This document shows, piece after piece, positions 55,431-63,965 of a stretch of DNA of 64,000 nucleotides (position 1 is the first letter of the stretch; each line of letters opens with the position of its first letter). The stretch is taken from positions 1 through 64,000 of the forward strand of contig CALVGZ010000003.1 in assembly GCA_944327225.1 (NCBI GenBank). Direction: 5' to 3'. The translations under genes were made by a program, and so were the position numbers. The notes beneath the pieces are model-generated. The model did no database searches. It worked only from the letters and a program-made list of their open reading frames with translations, and was not told where the DNA came from. This stretch comes from Candidatus Gastranaerophilales bacterium. GTDB taxonomy: Bacteria; Cyanobacteriota; Vampirovibrionia; Gastranaerophilales; Gastranaerophilaceae.

Positions 55431-56648
55431 TTATAAATCAAAATATTTTTTGTCTTTAATTTCATCAGGCATAAATTGTTGGATAAAATCCGGATTATCA
55501 TGTGTATATACATAATCTTTTCCAAATCCGTATTTTTCAGCATCTTTATAATGTGCATCTCTTAAATGTTTTGGCGGAAGAAAATCAAGCCCTGATTTAA
55601 TATCAGTTATGGCATTATCAATTGCCATTATTGCTCTATTTGATTTTTTTGCTTTAGCAACAAATTCAACAGCTTGAGCTAAAGTTATTCTTGCTTCAGG
55701 CATGCCAAGGTGTTCAACTGCTCTTAACGCCGCTTCTGCAATCAATAAAGCTCTAAAATCAGCATTTCCCACATCTTCTGACGCAACCACAATTAATCTT
55801 CTTGCAATAAATCTCGGATCTTCACCCGCAAGAAGCATTTTAGCAAGATAATATATAGCGGCATTGGCATCTGACCCCCTTAAACTTTTTTGAAAGGCAC
55901 TTGCATAATCATAATGAGAATCAATTGAATATCTTATGCTTGATTTTTGTAACAATTCTTCAACAGTCGATTTTTCAATTGTATCGTCAGATGCAAAGTA
56001 TGAATTTTCAATCGCATTCAAAGAAAATCTGGCATCTCCATTTGACAATTCAACTATACAATTAAGTGTATCATTGGGAAGATTTTTTTTTCCATAATTT
56101 TCACAAAGATAATCAAATCCTCTTAATACAATTTTTTTAACTGAACTATTATCAATTTTATCAAGCATAATGACTTGAGCACGTGAAATCAATGCCGGTA
56201 TTGTATGAAAAGAAGGATTTTCCGTAGTAGAACCTATAAAATAAAACAATCCGGATTCAACATAAGGTAAAAGTGCATCTTGTTGCGTCTTTGAAAATCT
56301 ATGTATTTCATCTATAAAAACAATTGTCTTATACCCTTCCCTTAAGCTTTCTTTTGCATTTTGAGCAGTTTCTTTTATATCTTTTACGCCCGAATTAACA
56401 GCAGATAACTCAACAAATTTTGCACTGTGGTATTTAGCACACAATCTTGCCAGTGTTGTTTTTCCGCATCCAGGAGGACCCCAAAGAATAAAAGAAAAAA
56501 GCCTTTTAGCCTTTAAAAGTCTATAAAACGGGGAATCGGAATTAATTACATTAGTCTGTCCCAAATACTCATCCAAAGTTTTCGGACGCATTAGCTCAGC
56601 CAAAGGAATTTGTTTATTATTATTTTCTAGCGAATCAAATAAATTCAT
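55431..56648 (-). CDS. rarA: Replication-associated recombination protein RarA (MgsA)
   Basis: RarA is an AAA+ ATPase that acts at stalled replication forks with the single-strand-binding protein and DnaB partners. The Walker A is GPPGCGKTTLARL, Walker B FIDEIHRF, and the sensor region GSTTENPSFH and the tetramer domain (SLRGSDANAAIYYLAKML, AGEDPRFIARRLIV) are typical. Length 405 is normal. The start is six bases after a minus-strand TAAAAT that overlaps the opposite gene's TATAAT; no ribosome binding site fits. Confidence 0.94.
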   Translation of the reverse strand: MNLFDSLENNNKQIPLAELMRPKTLDEYLGQTNVINSDSPFYRLLKAKRLFSFILWGPPGCGKTTLARLCAKYHSAKFVELSAVNSGVKDIKETAQNAKESLREGYKTIVFIDEIHRFSKTQQDALLPYVESGLFYFIGSTTENPSFHTIPALISRAQVIMLDKIDNSSVKKIVLRGFDYLCENYGKKNLPNDTLNCIVELSNGDARFSLNAIENSYFASDDTIEKSTVEELLQKSSIRYSIDSHYDYASAFQKSLRGSDANAAIYYLAKMLLAGEDPRFIARRLIVVASEDVGNADFRALLIAEAALRAVEHLGMPEARITLAQAVEFVAKAKKSNRAIMAIDNAITDIKSGLDFLPPKHLRDAHYKDAEKYGFGKDYVYTHDNPDFIQQFMPDEIKDKKYFDL

Positions 56649-56650
56649 TG

Positions 56651-56660
56651 TATAATTTTA
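56651..56660. promoter_or_regulatory. Overlapping divergent -10 boxes between rarA and the solute-binding gene
   Basis: The ten bases TATAATTTTA read TATAAT on the plus strand (56651-56656, 11 bases before ATG 56668) and TAAAAT on the minus strand (56655-56660, six bases before the rarA ATG). The two start codons are only 19 bases apart, so both mRNAs must be leaderless or nearly so. Confidence 0.55.
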
Positions 56661-56667
56661 ACACAAT

Positions 56668-57909
56668 ATGAAAAAAATAATTTTATATACATTTTTAATT
56701 TTTTTAATTGCGGGGTTAATAATATTCAAACTATTTTTAACAAACAATGCCGCAACAAAAAAACTTACCTTCTGGTCAATTCAACTTAAACCCATCTATG
56801 AAAAAGAAATAAATAAAATTATTGATGACTTCAAAAAAAATCACCCTGATTATGAAGTAGTATGGGTTGATATACCAATTCAAGAAGCACAAAAAAGAAC
56901 TCTGGCTTCAATCTTATCATCAACTCCGCCGGATTTAATTAACCTAAATCCCGACTTTTCAATAATATTGGCTCAAAGAAATGCTTTATATAATTTTAAC
57001 AAAGAAGATGTTATACAATTCCACCCTGATTTAATAAACAAATTAAAATATAACAATAAAATATATGCTCTTCCCTTTTACGCTACAAGTCCGGTAACCA
57101 TATATAATAAAAAAATTTATGATACATGTATAAAAAAAGATTTTATAGCTTCCTATGACGAATTATACAAAATTTCAAATGAGCTCAAAAAATGTTCAAA
57201 TGCTGTTCCATTTGCAGCTTCACTAAATGAAGGAGACACACTGGCTAAAATCCTAAACAAATACGACATAGATAAACTCAAAAGTAAAGAAGAAATAAAT
57301 TCCGCAATTAAAATATACTCCATGTTTAATGACATGTATAAAAACAATCTTTTACCAAAAGATGTTCTTACAATTAATCACAGGGAAGTAATTGAAAAAT
57401 ATATGTCCTCTCAAACCTTAATAGTTGTCGCAGGTTCAAATTTTATAGACATGATTAAACAAAACGCACCTGATACATATAAGGATTCTGCACTTAGTGA
57501 ACAACTTGTCGGTGAAAATAAAAAATATGATATTTCATTAATGAATTTAATTATCCCAAAAAAATCCAAAAATATAAAAGCTGCACTTGATTTTGCATTG
57601 CTTTTAACAAACGAAGAAAATCAACTTAAACTTTCTAAATTAACAAATGTTATACCTGCAAACAAATATGCTCTTGAAAATGAATACTTTAAAAATTGCT
57701 CTAATGACTTGGTAGAACAATCAAGATGTATTAGTGCTAAACAACTTAACAACCTCAATGATAAAGAATTCCCCGATAACAACAGAAAAACAACAAACGA
57801 AGCAATCAATAAAACTTTAGAAGAAATTCTTTTAAACAAAAATATCACTAAAATCAAAATTGAAGAAAAAATAAAAGAACTTTCCAAAATACTAAAAAGA
57901 GGATATTAA
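56668..57909 (+). CDS. Extracellular solute-binding protein, family 1 type
   Basis: One N-terminal membrane anchor (about residues 4-24) precedes a periplasmic sugar-binding-protein fold (KKLTFWSIQLKPIYEKEI, ILSSTPPDLINLN, ALPFYATSPVTIYNKKIY). No lipobox cysteine is seen, so it is membrane-anchored by its helix. It would capture a carbohydrate for an ABC importer, but no permease or ATPase lies in the window. The substrate is unknown. It is divergent from rarA across 19 bases. Confidence 0.78.
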   Translation: MKKIILYTFLIFLIAGLIIFKLFLTNNAATKKLTFWSIQLKPIYEKEINKIIDDFKKNHPDYEVVWVDIPIQEAQKRTLASILSSTPPDLINLNPDFSIILAQRNALYNFNKEDVIQFHPDLINKLKYNNKIYALPFYATSPVTIYNKKIYDTCIKKDFIASYDELYKISNELKKCSNAVPFAASLNEGDTLAKILNKYDIDKLKSKEEINSAIKIYSMFNDMYKNNLLPKDVLTINHREVIEKYMSSQTLIVVAGSNFIDMIKQNAPDTYKDSALSEQLVGENKKYDISLMNLIIPKKSKNIKAALDFALLLTNEENQLKLSKLTNVIPANKYALENEYFKNCSNDLVEQSRCISAKQLNNLNDKEFPDNNRKTTNEAINKTLEEILLNKNITKIKIEEKIKELSKILKRGY

Positions 57910-57924
57910 AATATCCTCTTTTTC
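57898..57924. terminator. Terminator after solute-binding gene
   Basis: AGAGGATATT (57898-57907) and AATATCCTCT (57910-57919) form a long stem with the stop codon in its tip, followed by TTTTTC. Confidence 0.85.
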
Positions 57925-57941
57925 TTCCCCCCATACAAATT

Positions 57942-58622
57942 TTATATTCTAACAATTTTTTTTTCTTTGATTTTTTCAAGATTTTTTTTAGCCATTTGAT
58001 TTTTAACGGCAAGTCTTTTTACAAAGTCAATTGCTTCAATATCCCTTTTTATTGCACTTTTTAACTCTAATATTTCTTCAAAAGAAAGTTCATCTATTTT
58101 ACTTGATTCACAAATCTCAAAAACATGCCTGAATTTCTTTTGCGTTTCCTCTTCAAACCCGTCCAATTTCATTTTATACCCATACCAATTATAAAATTGA
58201 TAAGCAATTGCATAAGGATTAATTTCTAAATTTCTTAATACGAACATTTCCGGAGTTTTAAAAGATATTTTTCTATTCAAAATAAGATTCAAATATAGTG
58301 CCTTTATCCCTTCTTGAGGCAATATAAATCCTTCCTGTTCATTTATAAAAGAAAGGATTTTATCTGCATTTTTAATTTTATAAACCGGAGTTTTAGCTCC
58401 TTCAATATAGTCAAAAAACTTTTGAGGATTTTTCAAACATTTTTCAACAATATTTTGTATTTTTTCTTCATTAATTGTTTTTTTATTTTCTGCGCCATTA
58501 TCGATAGTTAAAGTTGCACCGTTTACCGTAACAATTTTTTTACCTGCATACTTACCTGCAAGCATCGATTTTGCTTTATTTTTTTTATGTTTTTTAATTA
58601 AAAAATTCAAAATTCTTCCCAT
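57942..58622 (-). CDS. Basic hypothetical protein
   Basis: From MGRILNFLIKKH (an AAGAGG site lies six bases upstream, which decides the start over longer open options) the protein has 226 residues, is very K-rich and mainly helical, and has no signal peptide or clear domain. It lies directly after the broken repeat gene (58672-60632) in the same direction and may be its operon partner. The function is unknown. Confidence 0.5.
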   Translation of the reverse strand: MGRILNFLIKKHKKNKAKSMLAGKYAGKKIVTVNGATLTIDNGAENKKTINEEKIQNIVEKCLKNPQKFFDYIEGAKTPVYKIKNADKILSFINEQEGFILPQEGIKALYLNLILNRKISFKTPEMFVLRNLEINPYAIAYQFYNWYGYKMKLDGFEEETQKKFRHVFEICESSKIDELSFEEILELKSAIKRDIEAIDFVKRLAVKNQMAKKNLEKIKEKKIVRI

Positions 58623-58671
58623 TTTCATCCTCTTAATTAAATAAAAACTTTTTTTTAAAAAAAATTGCTTT

Positions 58672-59328
58672 TTAAACAATTATAGTTTTATCTTCTAATC
58701 CGAGAACATACAATCTTTCATCTAAAACAGGAAAAGAATAAGAATCTACATATATTCTCCCACCCAAATTTTTTCCTTTTAAATAGTATATTTTTTCCAA
58801 GTTTGTATTTTGCAAATACAAATTTCCACCAACTTTTCTAAGATATCTGGTGCTTTTTATTGCTGTATTTTGAAAACAAGCATCTTCACCCACATACTGT
58901 AAATTTCCAAGGCTCTTTAATTTTGAATTTTCAGCAAAAATACCGCCGCCAACTTTTTCTATACTTCCTAAAGATACTAAATTTGAATCTTTTAAAAATA
59001 TATTTCCTTTTACCTTTTCGATTGTTTTTGGAATTTTAATATTTGTTTCCGCAAAATTTAGATCACCGTCTACTACACTTACTCCATCCAAAAAATCTTC
59101 TTCATTTATTCCCATTGCTTCAAAAGGATTTGGAACATAGCTTCTCAACAACATAAAGCTTTCAAGTTCGCTTGGATTAAATGTTCCTATTTTCAAAGTA
59201 CCATCCTCAAGTTCTTCTGTTTCAATTCCCAATGCCTCAAAAACTTCTTTTTTATTTTTAGCATTTAATATCCTATTTAATAAAACTTTTGCATATAAAT
59301 AGCTGTTATATCCATCCGGCAGGCTCAT
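58672..59328 (-). pseudogene. Broken repeat protein, C-terminal part
   Basis: The 218 open residues carry a tandem ~22-residue pattern (V-GGxLxLxNSxLxS-LGxLxx, for example SLGSIEKVGGGIFAENSKL) that should form a right-handed or LRR-like solenoid. The true reading frame extends upstream through GDNLSIVQGDIID to about 59378. There one missing base would restore continuity with the ORF at 59379-60314 (NGTLKL then GSLKTEIG). It is thus the end of a gene of about 650 residues running 58672-60632. Confidence 0.65.
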
Positions 59329-59378
59329 ATCAATAATATCACCTTGGACAATACTTAAGTTGTCACCTATTTCGGTTT

Positions 59379-60314
59379 TTAAAGATCCAATTTTAACGTA
59401 CCGTTAACTTTTTGAAGCGACCCCATATTTTTAATTGAAGAATTGGATAAATCCAAATTACCGTTAACTTCTTTTAAATTTTTAAATCTTACAATGTTGG
59501 ATGCATCTAACCGCAAATCACCACCAACGATTTCAACCGCATCCATAAGTTCATTAGGATTAATTCCAAAAAATTCTAAATCCTGAGAAATAAAACTTTT
59601 AATTTTCAAATTTCCACTGTCGAGCATTTCCGCATTACAATTAAATTCAGGATGATTAAAAATAGCTAAATAATCTTTGTTTTGTATTAAAGGTTTTAGC
59701 TCATCTCTTAATGGAGCATATTGTTCAGCGGTTTCAATAGCCGATTGAATGCTATCTTCCATACCTTTTAAGGAATTTTTTTGCGTATAGTCCTTTATTT
59801 CTTTGCTATATAAAAGAGGAATCCGAGAGTTATTTCTCTGTCCTTGTATTTCAACTATATTATCACCTTCAAAACGAATACCGACTTTTGGTTTCCCATC
59901 GACCATATAAATATGAAAATCACCCTTTTTTAAATATGGTTCAGCTTGAGTCGAAGCAGTACACCAATTTGGATGGCTCAAAGCTTTTAATTTCTCAACA
60001 TTGGAATTAAAATTTTGTCTGTCATGTTCATAAGAAGAAATTGCAACCCAAATTCCATTTTTACCATAACTGTCATTATCAATTGAAATATAAATTTCAT
60101 GCAACTTCTCATTATATATTTTAGAAAAATTTAATTTAGCTTTCGGATTTTTAGAAAGCACTTCTTCCATATAAGTTATAGTATTTGCCAATGCACCACC
60201 GTTTAAAACAGGTGGTATTTTATCACTATTTTCTTTTAATCCATTTGTAACAGCCGTAAAAATCAAAAGTTGCAACGGTTTATTTTTAAAATAAGCACCA
60301 TTTTCATCGGACAA
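59379..60314 (-). pseudogene. Broken repeat protein, middle part
   Basis: The 311 residues contain WCTASTQAEPYLKKGDFHIY, which looks like a conserved enzyme- or phage-type motif, then a VGGDLRLDASNI and VNGNLDLSNSSIKN repeat region like that of the 58672 part. It has no proper start: it is preceded in the same frame by a TGA stop at 60324-60326 and the 60324-60632 part. It would read on into it if that TGA were a sense codon (such as CGA or AGA). Confidence 0.65.
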
Positions 60315-60323
60315 ATAAGAATG

Positions 60324-60632
60324 TCAATCATCAATGATAGCTTTTCTTTGAGCAGTTGCCTCAAGTGTCCTTGCAGTATAATTATGAGCCAGAATATCAT
60401 CAATTTTACCTTCTGCCCAGGAATTGAAATCATCTTTAGATGCGAACTTTTCAATCGGTGCTTTAAATAATTCAACAATCATCAAATCCAATCCGCTAAA
60501 CTCTTTCTTATGTAATCCCTTAAAACTAAGTTCAAAACTATCTTTTTGACCAATTTCAAACTTACATTTTTGTTGCCTAGCTGTATTGATAAAATTATTC
60601 GATTTTAAACCATTAACAAAGGAAATATTCAT
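60324..60632 (-). pseudogene. Broken repeat protein, N-terminal part with SFKG motif
   Basis: The 102 residues start MNISFVNGLKSNNF and include an ELSFKGLHKKEF motif near residue 36, of the kind shared with other proteins here. A helical stretch ends at TGA (60324-60326). The reading then continues in frame with HSYLSDENGAYF, the beginning of the 59379-60314 part, so TGA is probably a nonsense mutation. TGA is a normal stop elsewhere (for example at 30900 and 38463), so recoding of the genetic code is not likely. Confidence 0.65.
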
Positions 60633-60687
60633 AAACTATACAAAACAAAATCACAAAAATTATTGCATAATAATTATAAATCCATGT

Positions 60688-60693
60688 TACAAT
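60688..60693 (+). promoter_or_regulatory. -10 box six bases before the pseudouridine synthase start
   Basis: TACAAT, six bases, then ATG at 60700, with no ribosome binding site. Confidence 0.35.
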
Positions 60694-60699
60694 TCATTT

Positions 60700-61431
60700 A
60701 TGAGAATTAATAAATATATTGCCCAAAGCGGTTTGTGCTCCAGAAGAAAAGCAGATGAATACATTGAACAAGGCAGAGTCAAAGTTAACGGTAAAATTAT
60801 AACCATGCTTGGTTTTGAAATAAGAACCAAAGACAAAGTCACTTTAGATGACAAATTAATCCACTCAGATAAACTCGAATATTATAAATTTTATAAACCC
60901 ACAGGATATATTACAACAAAGTCGGATGAAAAAGGCAGAAAAACAATATATGACATACTACCAGAACAATATCATCGTCTAAATCCCGTAGGTCGGCTGG
61001 ATAAAGATTCTTCCGGACTTATTATATTAACAAATGACGGCAATTTAGCATACGAATTAACACACCCTTCGATTAAAGTTTCAAAAACATATCTTGTCAG
61101 AGTTGACGGTAAGCTAACAGATGAAAAATTAAAAAAATTATCCGAAGGAATTGAAATAGAAAAAGGTAAAATTGCATATTGCGATTGGACTATTCTTGAA
61201 GAAAATAAATCTGACACTTTATTTGAAATAATTTTATATCAGGGACTAAACCGCCAAATCAGAAAAATGTTTGAATTTTTAGGGCATAATGTGATAAATT
61301 TAAAACGTATAAGACATGCAAATATTGAACTTTTAGGTTTAAAAAAAGGTGAGATAAAACCTATTAAACCAAGACAAATAAAAGAATTAAAATCATATTT
61401 GGAAAAAATAAGGAATAGTGAAAATGCTTGA
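60700..61431 (+). CDS. Pseudouridine synthase, RsuA/RluB/RluE/RluF family
   Basis: An N-terminal S4 RNA-binding domain ([20 protein letters not shown]) is followed by the catalytic domain with [17 protein letters not shown], whose aspartate (about residue 100) attacks uridine, and a [11 protein letters not shown] segment typical of this branch. It modifies one uridine in rRNA, in 23S (RluB-like) or 16S (RsuA-like). I start at ATG 60700; the frame is open for 38 codons upstream, but those lack conserved features. The stop overlaps serS by eight bases. Confidence 0.88.
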   Translation: MRINKYIAQSGLCSRRKADEYIEQGRVKVNGKIITMLGFEIRTKDKVTLDDKLIHSDKLEYYKFYKPTGYITTKSDEKGRKTIYDILPEQYHRLNPVGRLDKDSSGLIILTNDGNLAYELTHPSIKVSKTYLVRVDGKLTDEKLKKLSEGIEIEKGKIAYCDWTILEENKSDTLFEIILYQGLNRQIRKMFEFLGHNVINLKRIRHANIELLGLKKGEIKPIKPRQIKELKSYLEKIRNSENA

Positions 61432-62686
61432 TATTAAACTAATCAGAGAAAATCCGGAAAAAATCAATGAACTTTTAAAAAGAAGAAATCCTGATTTATC
61501 AATCGATAATGTCATAAAAATCGATGAGGAAAGAAGAAAAGTCCAATTTGAACTTGATAACTTAAGAGCAAAAAGAAAAACAGAATCAAATAAAATTGGT
61601 TTAATGAAAAAAGAAGGCATTGATACAACCGAAATTCAAGCTGAAATAAGAGCATTGGGGGAAGAAGCAAAAACTCTTGAAGAAAAACTAAATGAGCTAG
61701 ACAACAAACAAAAAGAAACATTATTATTTATCCCCAATACTCCCGATGAAAATATTCCGATAGGAGCAGACGATAGTGCTAATGAAGAAATAAAAAGATG
61801 GGGCGAGCCGACAAAGTTTAATTTTGAAGCAAAAGCCCACTGGGATTTATGTCCCGAGCTTGGTATGCTTGATTTTGAAAGAGGAGTTAAGCTTGCACAT
61901 ACAAGATTTACACTATACAGAAACTTCGGAGCCAAGCTTGAACGTGCAATTATAAATTTCTTTTTGGATACTCACACTCAAACAAGAGGTTATGAAGAAA
62001 TACTACCCCCCGTTATGGCAAACTCCAGAACTATGACAGGTACAGGGCAACTTCCAAAATTCAAAGAAGATATGTTCAAGTGTGTCGATGAAGACTTATA
62101 TTTAATTCCAACGGCTGAAGTTCCGGTTACAAACATATATCAGGATGAAATTTTAAATGAAGATGATCTTCCAAAATATATGACAGCCTATACTCCATGT
62201 TTTAGAAGAGAAGCGGGTTCAGCAGGAAAAGACACAAGAGGACTAATCAGACAGCATCAATTTAACAAAGTTGAACTTGTTAAATTAACAAAGCCCGAAG
62301 ATTCAGCACAAGAACATGAAAAACTGACTCAAGATGCAGAAAATGTACTCGAACTTTTAAAACTTCCGTATCGTAGGGTCTGCTTATCAACGGGTGATAT
62401 TGGATTTAGTGCAAAAAAATGTTATGATTTGGAAGTATGGATGCCATCATACAATTCATATAAAGAAATATCATCATGTTCAAATTTTGGTGATTATCAG
62501 GCAAGAAGAGCCAATATTCGCTTCAGAAGAAAAGACGGTTCTGTTGAATTCGTTCATACATTAAATGGCTCAGGACTTGCAGTAGGTAGAACATTAGCTG
62601 CAATTTGCGAAAACTTCCAAACCGATGACGGTCACATAATTATACCAAAAGTTTTGAGAAAATATACCGGATTTGATATAATTTAA
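61424..62686 (+). CDS. serS: Seryl-tRNA synthetase
   Basis: An N-terminal coiled coil (about residues 27-105) that holds the tRNA is followed by a class II core with [30 protein letters not shown] and motif 3 near [14 protein letters not shown]. Length is 421. The ATG at 61424 has AGGA nine bases upstream, inside the end of the pseudouridine synthase gene, so the two are coupled. Confidence 0.96.
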   Translation: MLDIKLIRENPEKINELLKRRNPDLSIDNVIKIDEERRKVQFELDNLRAKRKTESNKIGLMKKEGIDTTEIQAEIRALGEEAKTLEEKLNELDNKQKETLLFIPNTPDENIPIGADDSANEEIKRWGEPTKFNFEAKAHWDLCPELGMLDFERGVKLAHTRFTLYRNFGAKLERAIINFFLDTHTQTRGYEEILPPVMANSRTMTGTGQLPKFKEDMFKCVDEDLYLIPTAEVPVTNIYQDEILNEDDLPKYMTAYTPCFRREAGSAGKDTRGLIRQHQFNKVELVKLTKPEDSAQEHEKLTQDAENVLELLKLPYRRVCLSTGDIGFSAKKCYDLEVWMPSYNSYKEISSCSNFGDYQARRANIRFRRKDGSVEFVHTLNGSGLAVGRTLAAICENFQTDDGHIIIPKVLRKYTGFDII

Positions 62687-62709
62687 TTAAAGTCTTAGGA
62701 GATAAGAAT

Positions 62710-63096
62710 ATGAAAAAAATTTTAGTATTATTTTTAACACTGGTTATGACTAGCTCAGTAGTTACCGTAGCGGCGGATAAAGCTCAAAAGGCACAAGAAA
62801 AAGCACAAAAAGAAGCTATAAAAGCACAAGAAAAACAGCAAAAACAACTTACTAAAGAATTAAAAAATAAAAAAGACGTCCTAAAGGATGCAGAATACAA
62901 GCAATTAAAAGAACAATTCTTTAATGCTGACGGGTATGGAGATACGTACAACTGTAAAGTTGAAAAACAAAGATTTTGCAAAGTAAAAGTTCTGGACTCA
63001 GGTACTTATGTTTTATGCGACAGAGATGTTTCAAGGACACAATGGGAATCTGCTAAAATATTTTATAAATACGGCAGATGTACAAAACTAAATTAA
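62710..63096 (+). CDS. Small exported protein with K/A/Q-rich helix and cysteine-containing tail
   Basis: A signal peptide (cleavage after VAA) is followed by a helix of AQ/KA repeats (about residues 23-55) and a compact C-terminal domain with four cysteines (YNCKVEKQRFCK, YVLCDRD, YGRCTK), which probably form two disulfides, matching the periplasmic VKOR-DsbA system. AGGAGA precedes the ATG 24 bases after serS. The function is unknown. Confidence 0.65.
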   Translation: MKKILVLFLTLVMTSSVVTVAADKAQKAQEKAQKEAIKAQEKQQKQLTKELKNKKDVLKDAEYKQLKEQFFNADGYGDTYNCKVEKQRFCKVKVLDSGTYVLCDRDVSRTQWESAKIFYKYGRCTKLN

Positions 63097-63102
63097 AATA
63101 TT

Positions 63103-63132
63103 TTAAGGACAATTAATTATAATTGTCCTTAA
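63103..63132. terminator. Bidirectional terminator after the exported protein gene
   Basis: TTAAGGACAATT (63103-63114) and AATTGTCCTTAA (63121-63132) form a 12-bp perfect stem with a six-base loop. It lies between convergent genes and includes the minus gene's stop. Confidence 0.85.
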
Positions 63133-63491
63133 GTTTTATCATTATTTTCAACACCCGATTTTTTAATTCCTAAATAAAGAACTTTAACGTGTTTGTCCTG
63201 CACTACTTCTTCCATTTTTTTATCTAAAGCTTCTGCAACCTTTGCTGTCAATAAAAAATCACTGTCTTTATTTCCGAGAATCCTACCTTGCATTATATCT
63301 CTTTTTATTTTTTTTAAAAATCTACTAGACCTAAATTTAGACATGGCAACTTTTTTTAAAATTTCTCTCTCATCATCATCCGTAAAAACAAAAAAAGTAT
63401 GAAAATTCTCATCTTCGGGGGTTTTAATATTGGATAGAGTGTTCTGATTCAACCAATCCACAGAACAATACCCAAGACCACTTTGTTTCAA
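63129..63491 (-). pseudogene. C-terminal part of a frameshifted FK-type protein
   Basis: The 120 open residues (SGLGYCSVDWLNQNTLSNIK, a helical end with KFRSSRFLKKIKRDIMQG) have only a TTG at 63491 as a start. If one T is removed from the run of eight at 63492-63499, the sequence joins the upstream ORF as ELSLKK-LKQSGLGYC, giving a 190-residue protein. So it is the second half of the gene at 63424-63705. Confidence 0.65.
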
Positions 63492-63705
63492 TTTTTTTTA
63501 ATGAAAGTTCATAACCTGCACTCTCAAGAAATATACGATAACCATGTTTGCAATCAATATAGTTGAAAAATTGTGGAAATATATTATTTCTATAATAATC
63601 AAGACAATCCAAGCCATCATTCGGTGAAGGAAAAATGTTTTTGTCTACCTTAACCTTATATATAGCATTAAAATTTACTTTTGGGATGACAGAATTAATT
63701 CTCAT
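63424..63705 (-). pseudogene. N-terminal part of a frameshifted protein with NFNA motif
   Basis: The protein starts MRINSVIPKVNFNAIYKV, with an NFNA motif like the NFKA of the DHH protein, and has a short aromatic-rich domain (YYRNNIFPQFFNYIDCKHGY). After ELSLKK it runs out of frame to a stop at 63424. The original gene probably covered 63129-63705. No family is recognised. Confidence 0.65.
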
Positions 63706-63721
63706 AAAAATTTTCTATCAA

Positions 63722-63743
63722 AAAAGAGGGAAAACCCTCTTTT
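63722..63743. terminator. Terminator after tRNA-Gly
   Basis: AAAAGAGGG (63722-63730) and CCCTCTTTT (63735-63743) form a 9-bp perfect stem with a four-base loop, and the minus strand then has a T run. It ends the tRNA-Gly transcript on the minus strand, just before the start of the FK-type gene. Confidence 0.85.
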
Positions 63744-63745
63744 AA

Positions 63746-63820
63746 TGGAGCGGAAGACGGGACTCGAACCCGCGACATCTTCCTTGGCAAGGAAGCATTC
63801 TACCACTGAATTACTTCCGC
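63746..63820 (-). tRNA. tRNA-Gly (GCC)
   Basis: The 75 bases on the minus strand fold into a complete cloverleaf: acceptor GCGGAAG/CTTCCGC, anticodon stem CTTCC/GGAAG with loop TTGCCAA, T stem CGCGG-type arm with TTCGAGT, discriminator T and an encoded CCA. The anticodon GCC reads glycine GGC/GGT. Confidence 0.97.
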
Positions 63821-63837
63821 AAATTCACTGCTACTTT

Positions 63838-63865
63838 ATAATACAATATCAAAAAAAATAATCAA
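63838..63865 (-). promoter_or_regulatory. tRNA-Gly promoter
   Basis: The minus strand has TTGATT (63860-63865), 16 bases and TATTAT (63838-63843), 17 bases before the tRNA 5' end. Confidence 0.5.
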
Positions 63866-63965
63866 GTAAATTGAATACGGTAATTGTAAAGAAATATTAA
63901 TTTTAAGAAAAAAAATGAACATTTATATTTTTACTCTCGTTTTAAGGATTAGAAAGCAGGGAAAA

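Noticed and set aside
60312-60326. TGA as a sense codon (alternative genetic code)
   Set aside because: TGA is used as a normal stop elsewhere (for example at 30900-30902, 34927-34929 and 38463-38465), so a single in-frame TGA is better explained as a nonsense mutation.
60586-60699. N-terminal extension of the pseudouridine synthase
   Set aside because: The 38 extra codons overlap the divergent gene's start, lack a ribosome binding site and have no S4-domain features; the S4 domain begins at MRINKYIAQ.
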